Shown here piece by piece: positions 1 through 5,852 of a DNA stretch of 8,118 bases. The DNA comes from Pseudomonadota bacterium (GTDB lineage: Bacteria; Pseudomonadota; Alphaproteobacteria; Rhizobiales; Rhizobiaceae). Within the stretch, counting starts at the first letter, position 1. The number at the start of each line of letters is the position of its first letter. Where the stretch lies: the NCBI GenBank assembly GCA_003242525.1, contig QGUU01000092.1, positions 1-8,118 on the forward strand, written 5' to 3'. The translations under genes and the position numbers were made by a program. Under the pieces are notes generated by a model, which did not search any database, was not told the DNA's origin, and saw only the letters and a program-made list of their open reading frames with translations.

Positions 1-1
1 C

Positions 2-604
2 AAGCAGGCGGCCAAGCCCCAGGAAGCCGGAAAGGTCACGGCGAGTTCGCTGAGGGCCTATTGCCCGAGAGTGACGCTTCGGGAAGGCACCGCCTATTTC
101 AATACCTATGGCAGGGGCGGTCGGGGCAGCGCTGATGCCGAAGAGGCCAGCCAGAACGACTCGTCGAACATCGTTTACCAGGCTGCCATCACCGACGTTA
201 CTCGGGACTGCACTCACGACGGCACCACAATGACGCTGAATGTCGCCGTCGCGGGCAAGGTGGTGCCCGGGCCGCTCGGCAAGCCCGGCGACATCACCAT
301 GCCCATACGCATCGTGGTGATGCGCGGGACGGAGGTGCTCTATTCCAAGCTGCACCAGTACAAGATCCACATTTCCGACATGACGGCGGCTACCCAGTTC
401 GTTTTCAACGACCCCGCCATCGCAGTACCCGAGCCCACCGCCGCCAACTATCAGGTTTTCGCCGGCTTTGACGAAGGCCAGCCTGCCGCCGCCAAGCCGC
501 AGAGGAAGCGCGTCGTGCGCAAGAAGGCGCCGGCCACTGCGGCTGCTCCGGCACCTGCGTCCGAGGACGCGTCGCAGACCTCGATATCCGACATTCCGAG
601 ATAG
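2..604 (+). CDS. Hypothetical protein, probably exported; 5' end cut by window edge
   Basis: The frame is open from the first complete codon at position 2 to a TAG stop at 602-604, giving 200 visible residues. The GTG at 71 is in frame, but coding-like sequence continues upstream of it (including a Tyr-Cys-Pro at residues 20-22), so the true start is probably left of the window. I do not recognise the family. The middle (about residues 50-140) alternates hydrophobic and polar residues with many Gly/Thr/Val, as in a beta-rich fold. Two cysteines, C21 and C70, could form a disulfide if the protein is exported. The C-terminal 45 residues are low-complexity Ala/Pro with a basic stretch (KPQRKRVVRKK), a plausible disordered or surface-binding tail. 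The gene converges with the HAD gene across 45 bp. Export is inference only, because any signal peptide lies outside the window. Reality of the gene is well supported; function is unknown. Confidence 0.75.
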   Translation, partial: KQAAKPQEAGKVTASSLRAYCPRVTLREGTAYFNTYGRGGRGSADAEEASQNDSSNIVYQAAITDVTRDCTHDGTTMTLNVAVAGKVVPGPLGKPGDITMPIRIVVMRGTEVLYSKLHQYKIHISDMTAATQFVFNDPAIAVPEPTAANYQVFAGFDEGQPAAAKPQRKRVVRKKAPATAAAPAPASEDASQTSISDIPR

Positions 605-640
605 GACAGACACACCGCGAGATGGCGAAGGCACGGTCAA

Positions 641-660
641 GGGACGCGCTTACGCGTCCT
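641..660. terminator. GC-rich hairpin at convergent gene junction
   Basis: GGACGCG at 642-648 pairs perfectly with CGCGTCC at 653-659 around a CTTA loop, and a G-T pair at 641/660 can extend it. It sits between two converging genes and includes the stop codon (650-652, minus strand) of the HAD gene. Neither side has a T-tract, so it is not a classical intrinsic terminator. It may act as a bidirectional Rho-assisted terminator or a 3'-end stabiliser. Confidence 0.4.
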
Positions 661-1336
661 GCCATTCGGACAGCGCCGCAATCACGCCCTTGAGCTCGGA
701 CCAGCGCCGAATGACGGTTTCCGCGCCGGCTTCAGTCAAGGCATCGGCGTGGCCGGGATAGCTATGCGCGGCGCCGGTGAAACCGATCACACGCATGCCG
801 GCCCGCCTTGCGCCGGTGATGCCATGGACGGAATCCTCGATCACGAAGGTTGCGGCTGGATCGGCCCCTAGCGTCTTTGCGGCGTGGAGAAAGACATCCG
901 GCGCCGGCTTGGGCTTGCCGCTAGGCGTCTCGAGTGCCGAAAATATGCCGCCTGCGAAAAGAGGGAGAAGCCCGGTTTTGCCCAGCGTGATTTCAATCCG
1001 CTCGGTGCGCGAGTTGGAACATATGCAGCGCGGCCCCGCAACAGCTGCAACAGCCTGGGCTGCCCCCTCGATCGCCCGCACATCCCTGGCCAATCTCTGG
1101 TCGATCAGCGCCTCTGCCTGATCGATCATGGAGGCCTGGAACGGAATGCCGGCCTTTTCCTCGATAGCGATGAGGATGTCCTTGAAGGTGAGGCCGGCAT
1201 AGGTTTCGGCCAGTTCCTCCGGGGTGATTTCATATCCTGCTGCGGTGATGAGCTCGGCTTCGACACGCGCGGCTATGATTTCAGAATCGACGAGGACGCC
1301 GTCGCAATCGAAAATAACGAGATCTGGCTGGGACAT
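650..1336 (-). CDS. HAD-superfamily hydrolase, subfamily IA (phosphoglycolate phosphatase / beta-phosphoglucomutase-like)
   Basis: This 228-residue protein has the full set of HAD motifs. Motif I is FDCDGVLVDS at residues 9-18, with D10 the expected nucleophile and D12 the acid/base. Motif II is the Ser in CICSNS (S107). The motif III lysine lies in GKPKPAPD (K141 or K143), and motif IV is the E167-D168 pair in VIEDSVHG. An alpha-helical cap insert follows motif I, so this is subfamily IA with C1 cap and an ED-type motif IV (variant 3). Members dephosphorylate small phospho-metabolites through an aspartyl-phosphate; substrate cannot be read from the sequence. I chose the ATG at 1336 over an in-frame ATG at 1375. 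It places motif I at the usual distance from the N-terminus, and the 13 extra residues are a Pro-rich, unconserved-looking stretch. Neither start has a clear Shine-Dalgarno. It is divergent from ccrM and convergent with the upstream hypothetical gene, so probably monocistronic. Confidence 0.88.
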   Translation of the reverse strand: MSQPDLVIFDCDGVLVDSEIIAARVEAELITAAGYEITPEELAETYAGLTFKDILIAIEEKAGIPFQASMIDQAEALIDQRLARDVRAIEGAAQAVAAVAGPRCICSNSRTERIEITLGKTGLLPLFAGGIFSALETPSGKPKPAPDVFLHAAKTLGADPAATFVIEDSVHGITGARRAGMRVIGFTGAAHSYPGHADALTEAGAETVIRRWSELKGVIAALSEWQDA

Positions 1337-2616
<1,280 letters not shown>

Positions 2617-2653
2617 CCGCAACAAATCCATCGCGTCAGCCCGCGGCGTCACG

Positions 2654-2676
2654 AGGCGCGCCGGCCGCTCGCGCCT
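2654..2676. terminator. Hairpin between converging ccrM and HAD-like gene
   Basis: AGGCGCG (2654-2660) and CGCGCCT (2670-2676) form a perfect 7-bp stem with a 9-nt loop that is itself GC-rich (CCGGCCGCT). It lies in the 65-bp gap between the two stop codons, as expected for a shared bidirectional terminator. There is no T-run on either strand, so efficient intrinsic termination is doubtful. Confidence 0.42.
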
Positions 2677-2681
2677 GCTGT

Positions 2682-3293
2682 TCAGACCCGTATTCCCAGT
2701 CGATCAAGGTCACGAATCAGCGTCTGTGCGTCCGTGAACTGCACCGCCTGCCAGCCTGCTGCCTTTGCGCCTTCGACGTTTTTCGGGCTGTCGTCAATGA
2801 ACAGGGAGGCGGCGGGATCGAGGCCGAAGGCCTGTGCATGGTGCCTGTAGATCGCCACGTCGGGCTTGATGAGCCGGACGTCGGCCGAGACTGTGACACC
2901 CCGCGGGCGCTTGAGAAATGGAAAGCGTTCCGTTGCTTCCCGGAACGTGTCGGAGGCGAAGTTGGTAAGCATCGTGACGTCGCGCCCGGCATCGATCAGC
3001 GCTTCCATGATGGCGACGCTGTCTTCATAGGCATGCGGTACCATTTCATGCCAGAGCCTGCGGAAATTGCGGATATTCTGCTCGTGGGCGGGATGCAGCT
3101 CGATCAGCAGCGCCTCGGCCTCTTCCCAGGTCCGACCGCGGTCCTGCTCGAGATTCCATTCGCCCGTGCAGACATTTTCGAAGAACCATTTGCGTTCTTC
3201 CGGATCGGGAATCAGGCGGCTGAACGGCAGATCGGGGTCGTAATGGATAAGCACCTTGCCGATGTCGAACACGATGTGGCGGATTTCCGTCAT
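2682..3293 (-). CDS. HAD-superfamily hydrolase, YihX-like subfamily IA variant
   Basis: This 203-residue protein carries HAD motif I as FDIGKVLIHYD (residues 9-19), with D10 the expected nucleophile. The usual second Asp is replaced by Gly12, as I recall for the YihX (glucose-1-phosphatase) group. Motif II is MLTNFAS (T110-N111), the motif III lysine is K143 in LIKPD, and motif IV is D167-D168 in FIDDSPKNVEGA. The helical cap lies between about residues 20 and 95 and contains a WNLEQDRG segment typical of this group. It probably dephosphorylates a small sugar- or nucleotide-phosphate; the substrate is not readable. The ATG at 3293 overlaps the mutY stop in an ATGA arrangement and has a good Shine-Dalgarno (AGGGA, minus strand, 3302-3298, inside the end of mutY). 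It is therefore co-transcribed and probably translationally coupled with mutY. Confidence 0.88.
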   Translation of the reverse strand: MTEIRHIVFDIGKVLIHYDPDLPFSRLIPDPEERKWFFENVCTGEWNLEQDRGRTWEEAEALLIELHPAHEQNIRNFRRLWHEMVPHAYEDSVAIMEALIDAGRDVTMLTNFASDTFREATERFPFLKRPRGVTVSADVRLIKPDVAIYRHHAQAFGLDPAASLFIDDSPKNVEGAKAAGWQAVQFTDAQTLIRDLDRLGIRV

Positions 3294-4402
3294 CTTTTCC
3301 CTGCTCGTTTTGTCGTTCCCGAAAGTGCTGCCTCGATGGCCTTTTTAATGACCGTCGGCAAGGCCTCGCCGGAAATCTCCGCTGGGCCAGACCAGAAGTG
3401 CCCTGGAGGCGCTGGCCCGTCATAGCCTGCGCGAAAAACCGCAAGCTCCAGCGCGAAATGCGTGAATATGTGGGTGATGCTTCCGCAGGCGACCCAGTCT
3501 GCGAGGAAGGGTGCGGCCGCTGGGGTCGATTCCCCGTCCTGCCGCGCCGTCCAGTCCGTGGTCGGAACCTCGGTCATGCCGCCGAGCAGACCGGAGGTCG
3601 GCCGCTTTCGCAGCAATATGGCACCGTCTTCCCGCACGGCGACAAAAGCCGCCCCCCTCCGCGCGGGCCTTTCCTTGCGTGCCAACCGTACGGGGTAGAA
3701 TTCGGGATCGCCTGCACGCAGTGCGGTGCAATCTTCACGCAGTGGACAGAGCATGCAGCGAGGCCGCTTTGGCGTGCAGACGGTTGCGCCGAGATCCATC
3801 ATGGCCTGGGCGAAATCGCCGGGACGGCTTGCCGGGACAAGGCGCTCTACCAAGGCGCGTATTTCCGTCTTCGCCTGCGGTAAGGGCGTCGTTACGGCGA
3901 ACAGCCGGGAAACCACCCTTTCCACATTGCCGTCGACCACAGCCGCCTGTCTGTCGAAGGCGATGGCCGCGATGGCGGCCGCCGTATAGGGGCCGATGCC
4001 GGGCAGGGTACGTAGCCCTTCTTCTGTATCCGGGAACTTGCCTCCGGCCGCTGCAATCCGTTCAGCACAGGCCTTCAGGTTGCGCGCGCGTGAGTAGTAG
4101 CCAAGGCCGGCCCAGGCCTTCATGACATCCTCGCGCTGCGCCGCAGCCAGTGCATCGACAGTCGGCCATTTGTCGACGAACGTGTTGAAATAGGCCTTTA
4201 CTGCCTCCACGGTGGTCTGCTGCAGCATGACTTCGGACAGCCAGACGCGGTAGGGGTCCGGCCGCGCGCCATTCGCCAGGTCCCGCGGCGCCACCCGCCA
4301 GGGCAGTTCGCGGTGGTGCGCGTCATACCAGGCAAGCAGGCGCGGCGCGATTTGCGAATGCACGACGTTGCCGGGCTTGCGGTGGGGCCGCTGCGGTGCC
4401 AT
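3290..4402 (-). CDS. mutY: MutY, adenine DNA glycosylase
   Basis: The 370-residue enzyme removes adenine mispaired with 8-oxoguanine in base excision repair, preventing G:C to T:A changes. The N-terminal domain has WLSEVMLQQT (residues 54-63) with catalytic E57, and the helix-hairpin-helix LPGIGPYTAAAI (133-144) followed by catalytic D157 in VVDGNVERV. A [4Fe-4S] cluster loop follows with exact C-x6-C-x2-C-x5-C spacing (C209, C216, C219, C225). The C-terminal NUDIX-like 8-oxoG-recognition domain begins near residue 235 (ILLRKRPTSGLLGGMTEVP). It contains F313-T314-H315 where many MutY proteins have the Phe-Ser-His loop. I chose the ATG at 4402, since the frame stays open upstream only as antisense to the next gene. 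No clear Shine-Dalgarno precedes it. It is the first gene of a two-gene minus-strand unit with the YihX-like HAD gene and is divergent from the DUF721 gene. Confidence 0.97.
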   Translation of the reverse strand: MAPQRPHRKPGNVVHSQIAPRLLAWYDAHHRELPWRVAPRDLANGARPDPYRVWLSEVMLQQTTVEAVKAYFNTFVDKWPTVDALAAAQREDVMKAWAGLGYYSRARNLKACAERIAAAGGKFPDTEEGLRTLPGIGPYTAAAIAAIAFDRQAAVVDGNVERVVSRLFAVTTPLPQAKTEIRALVERLVPASRPGDFAQAMMDLGATVCTPKRPRCMLCPLREDCTALRAGDPEFYPVRLARKERPARRGAAFVAVREDGAILLRKRPTSGLLGGMTEVPTTDWTARQDGESTPAAAPFLADWVACGSITHIFTHFALELAVFRAGYDGPAPPGHFWSGPAEISGEALPTVIKKAIEAALSGTTKRAGKR

Positions 4403-4453
4403 TGATCGAAGAACCGTTATTGTGCCGGCAGAGCCGGTCGAACTGGAGAACGC
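4403..4453. promoter_or_regulatory. Short divergent promoter region, mutY / DUF721 gene
   Basis: Only 51 bp lie between the outward-facing mutY and DUF721 start codons, so promoters probably extend into the coding sequences. It contains a perfect inverted repeat, CCGGC-AGA-GCCGG (4425-4437). It also holds the DUF721 gene's Shine-Dalgarno, GGAG at 4445-4448. No confident -10/-35 elements could be assigned. Confidence 0.4.
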
Positions 4454-4951
4454 ATGGCAGCGAAAACGCGGTTCGGCAATCCCGTTCCGGTGAGCGACGT
4501 CGCCACGGGCATTCTCGACCCGGTGCTGCGCAAGCGTGCCGGAATTTCGGTCGGGCTGGCGCAGTCCTGGGAGGAAATCGTCGGGCCGAGACTGGCCACT
4601 GCCTCGCGGCCCGAAAAGATTCAATGGCCGCGCCGCCTGAATGAGGAAGATCCCTTCGAGCCGGCCACACTCGTCATTGCCTGCGAGGGCATGGCAGCCC
4701 TTCACCTTCAGCACCAGACCGGCGAAATTGTTTCCCGCGTCAATGCATTTCTGGGTTTCAACGCTATCGGACGGGTCCGCATCGTACAGAAACCCCTGAG
4801 CGGGCAGCACAAGCCGCCTCGGCCGACTCCTCGACAACTATCCGGCGCAGAACGGGCTCGTCTGGCAGAGGTGGTGGCTCCGCTCGAGGATGACGGCCTG
4901 CGCACCTCGCTGGAGCGGCTCGGGGCGTCTATATTGGGGCAACGAAAATAG
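4454..4951 (+). CDS. DUF721 / DciA-family protein (putative replicative helicase loader relative)
   Basis: This 165-residue protein matches the DUF721 pattern. An N-terminal helix (about residues 13-30) is followed by W39-E-E-I-V-G44-P-R-L-A, then S-R-P53-E-K-I. The core continues TLVIACEGMAALHLQHQTGEIVSRVNAFLGFNAIGRVRIVQ (read in two overlapping parts at about residues 73-112), a KH-like fold ending in a strand. The family includes DciA, which interacts with the replicative helicase DnaB in bacteria lacking DnaC/DnaI. I infer but cannot prove that role for this divergent alphaproteobacterial member. Its Pro-rich linker (KPPRPTPRQ) and C-terminal helix (AERARLAEVVAPLEDDGLRTSLERLGASIL) are consistent with a disordered-plus-helical tail. 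The ATG at 4454 has GGAG five bases upstream. It diverges from mutY and precedes the DsbA-like gene by 133 bp. It lacks any signal peptide, so it is cytoplasmic. Confidence 0.8.
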   Translation: MAAKTRFGNPVPVSDVATGILDPVLRKRAGISVGLAQSWEEIVGPRLATASRPEKIQWPRRLNEEDPFEPATLVIACEGMAALHLQHQTGEIVSRVNAFLGFNAIGRVRIVQKPLSGQHKPPRPTPRQLSGAERARLAEVVAPLEDDGLRTSLERLGASILGQRK

Positions 4952-5084
4952 GATTCTCGCATATTCGTGATTGCCCTTGGCGATGTTGCCGATTGGATTG
5001 CCCGCCACGATGCCTTAATTCGCGCAAACTCTCGCCTTTCCGTGCCATTGCGTTGCACAATCAAAGTTCCATCAGGTGATTCGC
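4952..5084 (+). promoter_or_regulatory. Leader region upstream of the DsbA-like gene
   Basis: This 133-bp gap is more A/T-rich than its surroundings and probably holds the promoter of the DsbA-like gene. The best sigma-70-like pair is TTGGAT (4993-4998) and CTTAAT (5014-5019), but the 15-bp spacer is short and the match weak. Two CcrM target sites (GATTC) flank it, at 4952-4956 and 5078-5082. The second overlaps the Shine-Dalgarno AGGTG (5074-5078) and ends two bases before the start codon. No terminator for the DUF721 gene was recognised. Confidence 0.35.
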
Positions 5085-5801
5085 ATGACCCGCATCCTGT
5101 CCCGCAGAATGGTTCTTTCCTCGCTCGCCATGATGCCGGCGGCGCTGGCCACTGTGGCATGCAGCGACTCGGGAGCGGAGGCGGAGGCGCAGACCACGGC
5201 TCCGGCTGCTCCGGCGGATGGCGCAAAGCCTGCCACCGAGGCTCCGGCGGCGCAGGGCACGGTCGACATGGCCAAATTGCTCGAGCCCGGCGCGCTGCCT
5301 GACAAGGTGTTGGGCAAGGACGATGCTCCCGTCACGATCGTCGAATATGCCTCGATGACCTGCCCGCATTGCGCGCATTTCAACGAGGCGACCTTCCCGG
5401 AGCTGAAGAAGAATTACATCGACACCGGCAAGGTGCGGTATATCCTGCGCGAATTTCCCTTCGATCCGCGGGCGGAGGCCGGCTTCATGCTGGCGCGTTG
5501 CGCGGGCGACAATTACTACGCCATGATCGACGTGCTGTTCCGCCAGCAGATGCAGTGGGCGGCGGGCGAAAATACCAAGGATGCGCTGCTGCAGATCTCC
5601 CGACTGGCCGGTTTTACACAGGAGAGCTTCAACGCCTGCTTGACGGACCAGAAGCTTCTCGACCAAGTCAGGGCGGTGCAAAGGCGCGGCGCCGACGAAT
5701 TCAAGGTGGATTCGACGCCGACCTTCTTCATCAACGGCAAGACCTACAAGGGGGCATTGTCGATTGCGGAAATGTCCGCCATCATCGACCCGCTGCTGTG
5801 A
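5085..5801 (+). CDS. DsbA-family thioredoxin-fold protein, probable envelope lipoprotein
   Basis: The 238-residue protein is a thiol-disulfide oxidoreductase or isomerase acting outside the cytoplasm. Its signal peptide has SRRMVL (residues 6-11), resembling a twin-arginine (Tat) motif. A hydrophobic stretch follows, ending ATVAC at C26, which could be a lipobox. An Ala/Pro/Glu-rich linker (about residues 30-57) then leads to the thioredoxin fold. The active site is C93-P-H-C96 in ASMTCPHCAHF, a helical insertion follows, and the cis-proline P212 lies in VDSTPTFFING. That order and the CPHC dipeptide are those of DsbA/DsbG-like enzymes. No DsbB partner is in the window. I chose the ATG at 5085 because AGGTG (5074-5078) sits six bases upstream; an in-frame GTG at 5076 lies inside that site. 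It precedes smc by 51 bp, with a terminator-like hairpin between. Confidence 0.93.
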   Translation: MTRILSRRMVLSSLAMMPAALATVACSDSGAEAEAQTTAPAAPADGAKPATEAPAAQGTVDMAKLLEPGALPDKVLGKDDAPVTIVEYASMTCPHCAHFNEATFPELKKNYIDTGKVRYILREFPFDPRAEAGFMLARCAGDNYYAMIDVLFRQQMQWAAGENTKDALLQISRLAGFTQESFNACLTDQKLLDQVRAVQRRGADEFKVDSTPTFFINGKTYKGALSIAEMSAIIDPLL

Positions 5802-5820
5802 GGCTTCCTTAGCCTCCGGG

Positions 5821-5848
5821 CTCCCGCGTCTGCGCGGGCGGGAGTTTT
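5821..5848 (+). terminator. Terminator-like hairpin overlapping the smc ribosome binding site
   Basis: CTCCCGC (5821-5827) pairs with GCGGGAG (5838-5844) and is followed at once by TTTT (5845-5848), the form of an intrinsic terminator after the DsbA-like gene. A competing 6-bp stem, CCCGCG/CGCGGG (5823-5828 with 5833-5838), can form around a TCTG loop. A small stem AGGCT/AGCCT (5801-5805 with 5811-5815) lies just before. The 3' arm contains GGAG (5841-5844), eight bases before the smc ATG and its likely Shine-Dalgarno, so the hairpin may also control smc translation. Confidence 0.5.
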
Positions 5849-5852
5849 GCGC

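Noticed and set aside
4403..4837. Open extension of the mutY frame to a start at 4837
   Set aside because: The added 145 residues run antisense to the DUF721 gene and match no part of MutY; the ATG at 4402 gives the normal MutY length and N-terminus.
5076..5084. GTG start for the DsbA-like gene
   Set aside because: The GTG is part of the AGGTG Shine-Dalgarno that serves the ATG at 5085.
4708..5226. 172-residue minus-strand frame spanning the DUF721-DsbA gap
   Set aside because: It is antisense to two supported genes, is rich in Arg/Ser/Pro, and shows no recognisable motif.
4967..5302. GTG-initiated 111-residue frame in the DsbA leader
   Set aside because: It overlaps the DsbA-like gene out of frame for most of its length, and its tail is a Gly/Arg-rich shadow of that gene.
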